The notes beneath the pieces are model-generated. The model did not search any database. It worked only from the letters and a program-made list of their open reading frames with translations, and was not told the origin of the DNA. Below are positions 1 to 11,800 of a DNA stretch of 64,000 nt, one piece after another (the stretch's first letter is position 1; each line of letters begins with the position of its first letter). The position numbers were made by a program, and so were the translations under genes. Origin of the DNA: Kribbella jiaozuonensis (lineage in GTDB: Bacteria; Actinomycetota; Actinomycetes; Propionibacteriales; Kribbellaceae); NCBI RefSeq assembly GCF_005233875.1, contig NZ_SZPZ01000003.1, forward strand, positions 1-64,000, read 5' to 3'.

Positions 1-74
1 CGGTCCGACTGAACCACCAACTGCACAGCCTCTGCCCGAAACTGCGCACTAAACCGCCGACGCTTCTCGGTCAT
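1..74 (-). CDS. IS3-family transposase OrfA, N-terminal fragment
   Basis: Only the first 24 codons are inside the window. The protein begins MTEKRRRFSAQFRAEAVQLV, the typical N-terminal helix-turn-helix start of IS3-type OrfA (HTH_Tnp_1), which binds the terminal repeats of the element. A strong Shine-Dalgarno sequence (GAGGAGG) lies 8 nt before the ATG at 74-72, so the start is secure. In IS3 elements OrfA is normally followed by OrfB (DDE integrase), produced as a fusion by -1 frameshifting; that part is outside the window. Whether the copy is intact cannot be judged. Confidence 0.75.
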   Translation of the reverse strand, partial: MTEKRRRFSAQFRAEAVQLVVQSD

Positions 75-127
75 AAACAGATCCTCCTCGCTCCAGAGCA
101 CCTGTCCAACAACCTCGATACACCTCA
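1..127 (-). mobile_element. 5' end of an IS3-family insertion sequence, cut by the window edge
   Basis: The segment holds the start of an IS3-type OrfA and about 50 bp of upstream DNA. Read on the reverse strand, the upstream part starts near 127 with TGAGGTGT and continues GTTGTTGGACAG, which looks like the kind of TG-initiated terminal inverted repeat common in actinobacterial IS3 elements. The outer boundary is placed at 127 by this resemblance only; the other end, the second frame of the transposase and the target duplication lie outside the window, so the boundary is provisional. Confidence 0.55.
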
Positions 128-196
128 GGGGTGGGTGGGCAGCGTGCGGTGCAGGCGCGCCGAGGAGCGGAGCGACGAGAGGCGGCTGCGTAGCGC

Positions 197-291
197 GCGG
201 GGGCTGGCGCAGTACGCGGGGGCTGGCGCAGTACGCGGGGGCTGGCGCAGTACGCGGGGGCTGGCGCAGTACGCGGGGGCTGGCGCAGTAC
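197..291. repeat. Five perfect tandem copies of a 19-bp unit
   Basis: The unit GCGGGGGCTGGCGCAGTAC occurs five times without mismatch (197-215, 216-234, 235-253, 254-272, 273-291), and a degenerate sixth copy starts at 292. It fills the gap between the IS end and the stop codon of the next gene at 301. A 19-bp unit shifts the reading frame at each copy, so the array is not protein-coding. It looks like a VNTR-type minisatellite that may vary in copy number between strains. Nothing else of note is seen from 128 to 196. Confidence 0.9.
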
Positions 292-300
292 GTGGGGAAC

Positions 301-2805
301 TCAGTAGGTGGTTGGGAGGTCGGCGGCTTCTAGGCTGACTAGTTGGTCGGGGGTGGGGGCGGTTAGTTCGGAGAGGCGGTGGGCTTGGCGTTCGGTCATG
401 GCTTGGAAGATTTGGCGGGCGGAGCGGCCGTTGCCGAAGCCTTCGCCTCGGGGGAGTTGCTCGAAGAGGTCGGAGAGGGCGACGCGGGCGTCGGGGGTCA
501 CCTCGTACTGATGCCCGCCGGCCTGGTGTTCGACGATCGCGACCAGCTCGGCCGCGGTGTAGTCCTCGAACATCAGTGTCCGGGTGAAGCGCGATGAGAG
601 ACCGGGGTTCGACCCGATGAACCGCGACATGTCATTCACGTACCCGGCCACGATCACGACGAGGTCGTCGCGGTGGTCCTCCATCAGTTTCACCAACGTC
701 GCAATGGCTTCCGCGCCGAAGTCGTTGCCGATGCCAACGGGTGCCAGCGAGTACGCCTCGTCGATGAAGAGCACCCCGCCGAGCGCCTGGTTCACCGCCG
801 CAGTCGTCTTCGGCCCGGTGTGACCGACGTACTCACCGACGAGCGCCGTACGGTCGACCTCGACCAGATGGCCGCGACGCAGCAACCCGAGCGCCTTCAG
901 CACCCGTCCGTACAGCCGCGCGACCGTCGTCTTACCCGTACCAGGATTCCCCGCGAACACCAGATGCCGCGACAACGGCGGAGCAGGCAGCCCCGCCTCC
1001 TGCCGCATCCGGACCGTCTGCATCAGCTTCACCATCGACTGCACATCGCGCTTCACACGATCCAGACCGACCTGCTGCTCGAGCTCCTCCAGCACGTCCT
1101 CGAGCGTCTCGTCGTCCGGCGGCATGCTCTCGGCGAGCGTCCCAACCGGCGTCACCACCGGAGCGCCAGCAGCCGCAACACCAGCCGCAACAGCCGACTC
1201 CGCAACCATCGGCACGCCATCGATCGTGCAGTCCTCGAACGTCGGGTTCGCGCCGTCCTCCTGCCCGAGCGCCTCAACACAGTCCCGCACCCGCAGATGC
1301 TGGAACGTCGGCGCAGCCCCCTTGCTCAGATGCAACGCTGGGTACTTCGTCCCCGTCACATCACAATCGGCGTACGTCCCAGCCGCCTTCTCCGCAAGGA
1401 AGATCCCGTTCTTCGCCACCCCCGCCACCCGCAACGCCCGCACCGAAGGCCGAGCCCCCGACCACACCACGAGCCCGGACCCATCGCAGTCCTCGATCGT
1501 CGTCGCAGCGATCTCCGCGGCCGCACTACTCCCGACCACGATCCCGGCAGCCTTCCCCCCGCTGACCCGAACCGCCTCCAGACTCGCCAGCCCCTCGCCC
1601 GCCAGCTCGATCCCGGTCCCGACCGATCCACTCACCGACGACCCACGGAACCCGGTCGCCACACTCGACTCCAGCCGTACGCCGGTCCCGCTGCCGCCAA
1701 CCCGGCAATCCTCCGCCTCAGCGCTCGCCGCATCCACCACCGACAACCCGGTCAACCCAACGTCAGCGATCCCACACCGCGTCAGCTCCACCCGCGACGT
1801 CGCAGTCGCATGTACGCCGTGCTCCGCGCCCTGCCGGATCAAGCAGTCCGTCAGCCGCACAACCGCAGTACCCGTCAGATGAACAGCGCTGTACGTCGAC
1901 CGATCGAACCGACTGTCCGTCAGCGCCGCAGTCGCAGAATCCGACACCAGCAACGCGTTCGCCCCCGCGTCCGACACGATGCAGTCAGCCCCGGCGAGAT
2001 CCGCCTGGTCCTGCACCACCAGCGCACTGGCCCGCGTACTCCGCACCCGGCAGTCGGTCAGCACGACCTTCGCCGTACCCGCGGCATGCACCCCCGGCCC
2101 ACCGGCCTGATCGATCCGTACGTCGGTCAGCGCAGCCGTCGACGAATCCTCCAGCAGTACGCCGGCCATCCCACTCTGCCGGATCACGCCATCGGTCAGC
2201 TCCAGCCGACTCGCACCCCGCAGCCGAAACCCATACCCGGACGTAACGTTCAACCGGAGCCGCGAAGCGTCGAGGAAGGCGTTGCCGGACAGCACGACAC
2301 CGATCCCGTCCACAGTGTCGATCACCGTGTCCTCGACCTTTGCCCGAACCCGCCCAGACAGATGCAGCCCGGCCAACCGACCCTTCTCGACCCGCGTCCG
2401 ACGCAGCATCACGGTCGTCACGCCGTACCCGCTCAGGTCCGACCCCTGCCCAGTTTCGTTGCCCCGAGCATGGATCCGCCCGCCGCTCACGACGCAGTCC
2501 TCGAGCAACAATCCCGCGCCAGGCGCCACCCCAACAGCAGGCGGCCCGCCGTCATCGGCACCGCGCACAGTGATCCCACGCAACGTGCATTCGAGGCCCT
2601 CAGCAACGATCACCGGCTCACCCGGAACGCCGGAGAGAGTCACCACGCCCTCTGCCACAACGGCGACGGACCGGTCCAGTCGCAGTTGTTCGGCGTACTC
2701 GCCGGCGCTCACCACGATCACATCCCCGGGCGCGGCGGCTCGCAGCGCCTCCGAGATCCGGCGGAACGTTCCGCGCCCCTTTGCGGCCACGTAGCGGTTC
2801 GTCAC
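301..2805 (-). CDS. Right-handed beta-helix / AAA+ ATPase fusion of a type VII secretion locus
   Basis: The predicted product has 834 residues. Residues about 1-560 are repeated short strands with VxLTDCxV-like turns, typical of a right-handed parallel beta-helix (pectate-lyase or NosD-like fold). Residues about 590-834 form a CbxX/CfxQ-type AAA+ ATPase: Walker A GNPGTGKT with Lys625, Walker B LFIDEA with Asp682-Glu683, and a later sensor region ending in an Arg-rich lid. This ATPase type is that of EccA, the cytosolic ESX chaperone ATPase; there the N-terminus is TPR, here it is a beta-helix. The GTG start at 2805 overlaps the stop of the giant upstream gene by 4 nt (GTGA), so the two are translationally coupled and the ATPase probably serves that product. 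The fusion partner's role is unknown. Confidence 0.8.
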   Translation of the reverse strand: MTNRYVAAKGRGTFRRISEALRAAAPGDVIVVSAGEYAEQLRLDRSVAVVAEGVVTLSGVPGEPVIVAEGLECTLRGITVRGADDGGPPAVGVAPGAGLLLEDCVVSGGRIHARGNETGQGSDLSGYGVTTVMLRRTRVEKGRLAGLHLSGRVRAKVEDTVIDTVDGIGVVLSGNAFLDASRLRLNVTSGYGFRLRGASRLELTDGVIRQSGMAGVLLEDSSTAALTDVRIDQAGGPGVHAAGTAKVVLTDCRVRSTRASALVVQDQADLAGADCIVSDAGANALLVSDSATAALTDSRFDRSTYSAVHLTGTAVVRLTDCLIRQGAEHGVHATATSRVELTRCGIADVGLTGLSVVDAASAEAEDCRVGGSGTGVRLESSVATGFRGSSVSGSVGTGIELAGEGLASLEAVRVSGGKAAGIVVGSSAAAEIAATTIEDCDGSGLVVWSGARPSVRALRVAGVAKNGIFLAEKAAGTYADCDVTGTKYPALHLSKGAAPTFQHLRVRDCVEALGQEDGANPTFEDCTIDGVPMVAESAVAAGVAAAGAPVVTPVGTLAESMPPDDETLEDVLEELEQQVGLDRVKRDVQSMVKLMQTVRMRQEAGLPAPPLSRHLVFAGNPGTGKTTVARLYGRVLKALGLLRRGHLVEVDRTALVGEYVGHTGPKTTAAVNQALGGVLFIDEAYSLAPVGIGNDFGAEAIATLVKLMEDHRDDLVVIVAGYVNDMSRFIGSNPGLSSRFTRTLMFEDYTAAELVAIVEHQAGGHQYEVTPDARVALSDLFEQLPRGEGFGNGRSARQIFQAMTERQAHRLSELTAPTPDQLVSLEAADLPTTY

Positions 2806-5800
2806 TGCGCCCCTCCCACGCCCGGCGGAACCCACAGGCCGGACGACGTCAGCACCGGCTGCGGCACCGTAACATTCCCCGGCAGCACCAGTGCCGACGT
2901 GGTCCCCTGGCCCGAGCCTTGGTACCACGACGGATTGATCGACGACCGGATCGCGCTGGTCAGGAACACGCTCTGGATCGACTTCTCGAACATCTTGAAC
3001 GGGATCTGCAAGAAGAAGTCGGCGAAGCCCTGCCGATGGAAGAACCGCGACCCACCGAACCCGAGTGCGATGTTCTTCACCAGCGCCGTGCTGACACCCG
3101 ACGTAAACGAAGCAACCGCATTGATCGCGCCGTCCCCGACCGCGTCCCAGCCGCTCAGCTTCACCTTGTGGCCGTCGGCATCGGTAATCCCGAAGATCGC
3201 CGCATTCATCGTGCCGTTGACGAAACCGGCCAGCACCGACGGCCCGAGGTTGAAGCCGAAGTCGAAGCTTCCGGCTCGCCACCGGGTAGCGACTTCGTTG
3301 CCGGCCCACTCGTTCGACCAGTTCTTGTCGTGGTTGAGCGGCCGCCGGTTCCAGTGCTTGCCGCCGTCAACGTTGGACAGACCCATCTTGAGCTCGCGCA
3401 ACGATCCGCCGAGCTTGGTCTCGGTCAGCGCAGTACCGACGCCGGTCTTGATGGTCGCGCTAACGGCCGCATTCATCAATGACTTCAGCGCATCCTGACC
3501 GGTGAACGGCTTGTTCTGCGCCTCGGCGATGATCGCGTTGACGATCAGGTTCGCGGCGAACTCCAGGATGAACTCCTGGGAGAACTCGAGCATCGCCTTC
3601 TGCGCGATCACCTTCCACGCCGGTGCGTACCGCGCCTCCCGGAACGCCGCGCCACCCGGAGGTACGACCGTGCTGCCGCGCAGAGTCCAGTCATCATGCG
3701 TCATCCACGGCATCCGCTGCGGCTCCCGCACCCGCCGGCCCCAGCCGCGGATCTCCGTCAGCACGCCGCGGAAGTCGTACTCGTTGCCGGTCAGGTGCAA
3801 CCGGCCGTCCCGCATCTCGAAGACCAGCCCGTTGTCGGACCGCTCGCCGATGACGTTCCCGTCGCGGTCGTACAGCTTCCACTGACCGCGCCACGAATCC
3901 GTCTCGAGGAAGTTGTCCCCGGACGGCTTCCGCTCGTGTACGACGGTGCCGTGGTCGAACTCCTTCCACCGGCCGAAGTCCGTCGTACCGTTCGCGACGT
4001 GGTACTCGCGGACCCGCACCGGCGCGCCGTCGACGTGCACCGGCGTCTCGCGGACGACGACCGGCGCCGCGCCGTCGACACCCGGGATCTGGTCGCGGCT
4101 GTAACCGCGGCCGGACTGCCAGTCGCGGTGCCAGATGCCGTCGCCGCTGCTCCAGACCCGTTCCAGATCGGTCGACCCCGCCACTCGGTTGCCGAGCTTG
4201 TCGAACTCGCTGCTGTGCCAGCGCCCCAGTGACCACCAGGACTCGACGTACCGACCGCCGTCGAGCATCCGCCGATCCCGCACGAGGTTGCCAGCGGCAT
4301 CGAAGTCGCGGAACGAGTCGTCCCAGGACAGCCGCTCGTCCCAGGAACCGCGGAAGTACTCGCGGTTGCCGCCACGGCCGCCGATTTCGGTGCCGTTGAC
4401 ATCGACCTCGCGCCAGGTCCAGCGGGACGAATCGGTCGCACCGATGCCCTCGACGAAGATGCCGTCGCGGTCGAGGGAGCGGGTCGAGATCCCGGTCAGG
4501 TTGCCATGCGCGTCGCGGTCGGTCCAGAGCATGCGGATGTTCGAGGCGGAGTACTCACGGACGACACCACCCGGTCGGCTCTCGCGGACGACCACCCACT
4601 CGTCGTTGACCAGCTTGAAGTCCTGCCAACTGTCGCCGTTCGTGACCCGCCAGCCGCGGTCCACGCCTGCTTCCCAGGCCACGCCACCCTGCGGATGCGC
4701 GGTGGCCGGCGGCCGGGCGTGGTCGCCGACCTTGATCTTGGTCCCGTCGCCGAGGACCCCGGACGACCGGACGAAGGCGCCCTGAGCGTTGACGTCGACG
4801 ATGCCGCCGTCCATCCCGACGTACCGGGTGCCGTGCTGGTTGCCCTTGGCCCAGCTGAAGATCTGGAACCGGCTGTCCTGGCCGGGGTGCGGGTTGCTCT
4901 GGATGCCGTCGCGGAACCACACCGGCGGCCGCTGTTCGCCCTGGCGGGTGACGACCAGCAGCTCGTCGCCGAGGTTGATCGCGCTGCCGGAGTCCTTGCC
5001 CTGGCGCGCGTGCTGCAGCCAGGTGCCGTCCCTGGTGATCGCGCCATCCACGCCACGCGTCATCGTGAACTCGCGGTACTGACCGGCCGTCTCGGGTGCG
5101 TGCCAAGCGCCCCACTTCTGCTGGGCGACCACGGACTCGGTCCCGCCTGGCCGGGTGAAGGTGTCGGTCCATCCGTCGCCGACGCGCTCCAGTTTGCGGT
5201 CGCCCTGGGCGATCAGCGACGCGTGGTCGTCGTACCGGAACCAGTTCCAACTGCCGTCGCCCTGCTTCGTGGCGAGCACGTGCCCGGTCGAGCTGTTGTA
5301 CTTCTGCAGGCCGTCGCGGTACTCGCGGATCGTACGGAACGACTGATCCGTGTCCCGCCAGCCGGTGCCCGCGGTGTCGAAGTGCCGCGACCCGTGGCCC
5401 GTGCGCACGCCACCGTCGTACGTGATCCAGCTCGTACTGCGGTCGAACCGACCGAAGCCCAGCGTGTCGGTCTTGCGGAAGCTGTCGAGCACGGATCCGT
5501 CGGGCAGCCAGCGGCGTTCGAACACCTCGACAGGCTTGCCGGTCGAGCTCATCAGCTTGATCCGACCGTTCGTGAGCCCGGCGACGTCGACCTTGCCCTT
5601 GTGGAAGGCGCCGGTGCCGACGGTCGCGCCGTTCAGCCGCTCCCACGTGTTGTCGGTGCGGTTGACGACGTACGTGAAACCGGTCGGGCGGCCGTTGCGG
5701 ACGACGGGGAAGCCCTGCTGGGTCAGGTGGCCGTCGCGCCCGAACACGTGGAACTCTCCGTGGCGCGGGCTGCCCGGGCTGTGGACGTCCAGCCGGATCA

Positions 5801-8800
5801 CGCCGTTCGCGTCGATGTTCGATCGGTACGGCGTGTGCAGCGCCGTACCGTCTGCTGCGGTCCAGGTGATCGCGCCGTTCTGGTCGCGGGTGATGCGGCC
5901 GCCGACGACACCGAGCGCGTGTCCGTCGAGGTCGGTGACTTCACGCAGCACTGCGCCGTTGAGGTCGAAGACGTCGAAGCCGCCGGCGCGGGTGACTGTG
6001 ATCTCGCCGGCGTTGATGGTGACATCGCGGCCCGGAATCGGTTGATAGGCGCCGTCCAGCCGGCGCGCGCCGGTCGCGCCGATCTCCAGGAACCCGTCCT
6101 GGCCGGGCAGGTTGACCTGATGCCCGTTCGCCCGGAAGACACCGTCGTTGTCGTGGAGCCGGTAGTTGCCGTTGTCAACGACCCGGTAGCCGCCGCCGGG
6201 CACGTGCTGCGCGGTCGCCGTCGTACCGGCGGGGTCGTGCAGGACGATCGTGTTGTTGGCGTTGTGGATGATCGTCTGGTTGCCGCCGAGCGGGATGCGG
6301 CGGTCGAGGTAGATCCCGGCGCCGTCGAAGGTCCGCGCGGTCCCGTTGGCCTCGGCGATCCGGAAGCCGCCACCGTCGAGCGTCTCGATCGTCCCCGGCA
6401 GGCGCCCGCCCGCGTTGTCGACAAGCACCGGATCCATCCCGTGCGCGCGGTACAGGAACACCTGGCCCGGGTGCGCGGGGTCGGCCACCCGGATGCCGCT
6501 ACCCCGATGGATGCCGGTCTGGTCGAACCAGCGCACGTCGCCGATCGCGTCGTCCGAGACTCGGAAGATTCCGTCGCCGAGCTGCTCGACCCGGGTGTGC
6601 GGCAGTTGCGCGCCGTTCAGATCCGTGGCGTGGAAACCGCCGGCACCGTTGCCCTCGGCAAATCTCGTGTCCTGCACGTTGAACGGGTCCCGCAGGACGA
6701 CGCCGTCGCTGAGATGGGTGCCATCGGCACCGAACCGCTGCATCTGTCCGCGGGTGCCGATGACGCGGAGGTCGCCCCCGGGCAACGCGTGCACCTGGGC
6801 GTTCGGGATCTGCGTGCCGTGTACGTCGACAAGCTGCATGCCGCGACCGTCGACATTCAGCGTGAAGCGGTTCGCATCCAGCCTGATGCCGTCGCCCCGC
6901 AGTACGCCGTTGCCGTCGTACAGCTGGGTGCGACCGTCGGGGCCGGTCAGGCGGAAGCCGTCGTCGCCGAAGTCGGTGAGGGTGAGGTGCTGGGCGTTGG
7001 GGCCGGTGACGTGCGGCGTACCGCCCTTGGGGCGGACGACTGTGTGGTTGTTGAAGGCGCCGCCCAGTGGGTGTTGCTGGATCTGGGGCAGCTGGACGGG
7101 GCGGACGATGACCGGTTCCTGGCCGGCGAGGACCTGGTCCCAGGCCCGCGGGTTGTGCGTCATCATCCACTCGGCTTTCTGCTGGACCGTGGAGATCGTG
7201 ATGACGCGCTGGTCGTTCTTCGTGGCGTGGTTCGGGAACTTGTCGCGGAACCAGCCGGCGAAGTCGCCGCTGTTGTCGGCGTGGCTGATGTAGCCGTTGA
7301 TGTTCTTGACCGCAGCGGGGCGACCGGCACCGAGATCGGCGAGCAGGTCGGTGATCGAGGCGACGGGGAGCTTCTGCGTCGGGACGAGGTGCTTCAGCCC
7401 GTCGGGCACCGTGCGGAACTCGAACAGCAGCGCCTTCTCGCCGCCGATCACCGCGTCGTTGATGCCATGCCCGGCGACCTCGCCGCCGCCGAGGATGTAC
7501 GACTTGGACTCGCGCCAGATGGTGCCGTCGCCGATCGACGGCATGTCGCGGAGGAGCTTGAGGGTTGCGGCCTTGTCGACGTCCGAGAGGCCGTCGAGCA
7601 CGATGTTCGGGCGGGTCCGCGGGAGTACGGCCCAGTCGTTCTTCACCGCCGGGTCGGTCAGGCTGTGGAACGGCGAGGCGCCGGGGTGGCCGCCGATCGG
7701 GATCCCGTGCTTGTCGACCTGCTTCGCGGTGAAGCTGATGATCGACTTCAGATACGTGTACGCCGACTCGACCGTCTCGGGGTTGTCGAGCGTGTTGTGG
7801 TCGAGGTTGCGTACGGCGTCGTCGTTGCGGAACTCGGCGTTGTACCAGGGGTTGTCGCGGAGCAGTCGCAGCTCGTTCGTCGTACCGCTGCCGAAGTCGG
7901 CCGCCTTCACGCCGACCGTCAACTGCTGCCCGCCGAGCGGCATCGTCACCGAGCCGACGTCGTCCAGCTGCATGCCGCTGCCGCCGGCGATCACGTGGCG
8001 GGTGTTCGTGATCTCGAGCTTGAACCGACCGTCGGCGGAGACGATCGAGTCCATCGGGTGGTGGTTCGCGGTGTTGAGCCGATTCTTGAACGTGTCGAGC
8101 AGGAACTGCGTGGCGTCGTCCCGAAGCGCGATCCCTGCTTGGTCGCCGAGCCGGGACGGGTAGTTGACGAGCTCGACGGTATGCGTGGTCCAGTTGCCGT
8201 TGTGCGCGACCGGCAGGTTGCCCGGGTTGCGGTAGATCCCGTTACTCATGTCCTTGGTCACCATCACCAGGGACTCGTCCGTATCCACCTTCTTCACAAA
8301 CGCAAACACCCGATGCGACCCCTCAGGCATCGCAACCACAAACCCACCCAGTTCACTCTCAGTCCCAAACGACGCCTCATCAAACGCCTTCCCAAACTCC
8401 GGAGCCACAACCCGCTGCGGCCGAGCAGGAAGGTGCGCCCCCGGCAACTGCCCGCGCCCCCCAACGGCAGGAGCAGGCGGCGGAGGCGGAGCCAAATGCC
8501 CGACCGAAGGAGGCGGAGGCGGAGCACCATGCACACCAGACGCGGGTACGCCGTGACCGCCCGGCGGCGGAGCCGCATGCGCGGCGTGACCGAGGGGCGG
8601 GGGCGGAGGGGGCGGCGGAGCGCCATGGGTTGTCGGGGTCGGCACGTCGTGCGGCGCCGGCCCATGCGTCTCGGCGAGGTGCGCAGCCGCAGGCTGCGCC
8701 TGCGTGAGGTGCGCCGGAGGCTGCGGCTGCGTGACGTGCGCCGGAGGCTGCGGGGGAGCGCCGTGACCAACGGACGACGGCACTCCGTGTCCACCTGGCG

Positions 8801-11800
8801 GCGGTGGTGGGGGTGGGACCGGCGAGTGGCCCGCCGCTGGAGGCGGAGGTGGGGTGAGGTGGGTTTCGGGCAGGTCTGGTGTGGAGTCGCCGTGCATGCC
8901 GCCGACTAGGCGGGGGCGGTCCTTCAAGGACTGGGTTAGGAGGTCGGATAGTTGTTGTTGGATGTCGGCGACCTTCAGGCCGGGGTGCTTTGTTTCGAAG
9001 GCGGTTTTGGCTAGGTCTAGCTTGTTTTGCGCGGTCCAGAGTTTGATGAAGGCTTTTCCGCCGACGGAGGGACCATTGGACGGACCGTCGGCGCGGTGGC
9101 CGTACAGCCGGATGTCGTGGAGTGCGGCGTCGACCTGAGCCTGTGCACGCTGGACGTTGACGAAATCGTCCATCTTCGCGCCGACCATCGCGTCGGTGTC
9201 CCCCGGCGAACGGAACACCTCGAAGCGCGCCGCGAAGTCGGCATCCCACGCCTGCGCGATCCCCTTGCCCTTGCCCGGTACCTGGTCCCACGACGCCGGC
9301 TTCGGCATCCCCAGGAACTGGTCGTTGTTGTGCAGCACGTTCCCGCGCAGATCCGTGGCCAGGTTCGCGAAGTCCTGTCCCTTCCACGCCTTGTCGAACT
9401 GGTTCGCCCCGTCCGCGGTCCAGATCACCCGCACCGAGTCCGTCTGCGGATCCCGCAGTACGGTGATCGTCAGCTCGTCCGCCGACCCCGGCTTCATCAC
9501 ATGGACCGTGTGCGACAGCCCGTCCACGCTCGTCGTCGCCCGCGTGGTGACATCGCCCAGCCCCTCGAACCCACGCAGATTGCCCGTCTCGAACGACTTC
9601 ACGAAGTCCCCGAACGCCGCCTCCGACGACATCCCCGGCCACTTCGCCGTGATCACCTCGTCGAACGCCGACGCCGGAATCGGCTCCGCCTTGACCGGAA
9701 TGATCCGATGCCCGTTCTCGACGAAGTCCGGCCCGGTCCGGGTGAACTTCGTCGGCCCGAGCGTGATCTCCCACTGGTCCTGGTTCCACGCCCGCGCCTC
9801 ACCGCCGCCCGGGTGATACCCGTCCGGATACGACATCGCGAGCTTGCTCTGATTCGGCGGTACGTCGACCTTGAACACGACCCGGTTCGAATCGACCCCG
9901 TTCTTCGCCCAGTCGTCCTGGAACTTCAGCGTGCTCGACGTCGAGATCGGCAACCGCTCGATGAACTCGTCCGCCTGCGCAGCGATCGGATCCATCGACA
10001 CCCCGCGATACACCGTGATGTGATCCGCAGCCCCCTTGAACTGCAGGTCCTTCGCGACCGTGTCGAAGTTCTTCACCTTCGCGACCAGCGTCCCGTCGGC
10101 CAGCGCGGTCGGGTTCACGTACCCGCCGTACCCGCGCTTCGACGTGAACGACCCGCCGGTCACGTCCTTCATCAGGTTCTCGACCGCCTTGTTGCCGGCC
10201 GCCTCGGTCAGGTGCGTCCGCGACAGATCAACCTGCGCATTCCACCGAGCCAGGTCGTCACCGCCCAAATGCGGCGGCGGAACCGGCCGCGCCATCTGCC
10301 CAGTCGCGGTGTCCCCGATGCCGTGGAACTCACCCGACCGCGAGTACGTCAGCGGACCGTGCGGCGAGGCCACCACCAACCCGTCATCGCCGACCTTCAC
10401 CGACCACTTGCCGTCGACGACCCCGCTGTCGAGATTGCCGAGCTTGCCCTCGAGCGACACCGGCTTGCCGTCGAACAGACCGCCCTGAAGCGGGAACGAC
10501 TCACCCACATGGTTGGCCCGCCCACCGAACCCGAGACTGTACGTCCACGTCCGACCGTTCCCACTGATAGTCAGCGTCTTGCCCACAACCGTCGACGTGA
10601 ACTCCTCCGACCCCGGCCCATGCACCGACACCTGCCCGCCGTTGACGTCGAATTTCACGCCGGCGTGCCCAGGTACGTCGTACGTCATCGTCCGACCCGC
10701 ACCGAGCAGCCGCGGTCGCACGTTCAGCGAATCGGTCGTGATGTCGTCCAGCTGCTTCTGGATCGCGTCGACGCTCAGATCGTGCTTGCCCTGGAACGCG
10801 TTCTTCGCCAGGTCCAGCTCGTGCTGCGCACCGTGCAGATCGATATGAACCTGATCGCCGACCGACGGCGCGTTCGACGGGCCATCGATCCGTTCGCCGT
10901 GGATCGCGACATTCTCGTTCGCGAGGTCGAAGTTGCGCTGCGCCTGCTGTACGCCGGTGAAGTCGTCCATCTTCGCGTCGACCATCGCATCGGTGTCGCC
11001 CGGCTTCTTGAACACACCCGCCTTGGCCGCGAGGTCCCCGTTCCACGCCGCGTTGATCGACTGACTCTCGAGCTTCCCATTCGCCCCGTAGTGCCAGGTC
11101 ATCCCGTCCTTGCCCAGCACCTGCACGCCGCCGGTGTCGAGCGCCCGGATCGTGAGCTGATCAGGTACGGCGGTCCCGTCGAGACTCGTGATCCGGAACC
11201 CGCCGTCCGGCTGCCGGATCAGCACCCGGTCGTCGATCCGCGCAAGCCCGTCCGCCTTCGTCAGCCGAACGCCCTGATCAACGACAACCCCATTGCTGTC
11301 GAACCGCGTCGTCGCGCCGGTCGACGTGTCCGTGAACCGCAGCCCGCCACCGCTCAGCGGATCGAGCCGCCCGTTCGGGCCGCCACCATGCAGGTTGAAC
11401 TGCGTCACCCCGCCCTCGAACCGCTCGACCTTCACCACCAGCCCCGGATGATCGGGCAGCCCGTTCAGCGGGATCTCGCTCTTACCGGGGCTGAACGTAT
11501 GCGTCTGCGCCTGCGGTTGCAGCGGTACGTCGGTCTTCGGCACGCTCACCGGCTGGACATGAGCCGTCGGCGGGGTCGTGACGTTCTGCACGCCGGCGAA
11601 CGACGGCGTATCGGCCCGAAGGTTGCCCGGGGCACCGACCTTGAGATCGGCCGGCCCGCCGGTGACGAGATCGAGCGCGGCGTTCACCCGGTCGACGCTC
11701 GGCGGCGTGTTCACCACGTGACCGGTCCCGTTCGTCGCGGGGGTCGGCGTACGCGTGATCTCGTCGAGCGAGAGCCGGAGATGGTTCGCCTGGAAGCCGT

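Noticed and set aside
197..291. CRISPR array
   Set aside because: Units are directly adjacent without spacers, and no cas gene is near; a plain tandem repeat.
673..3498. Very long open frame on the plus strand opposite the beta-helix/AAA+ gene
   Set aside because: It is Arg/Pro/His-rich, has no domain pattern and mirrors the third-position GC of the true reverse-strand gene; a GC-rich shadow.
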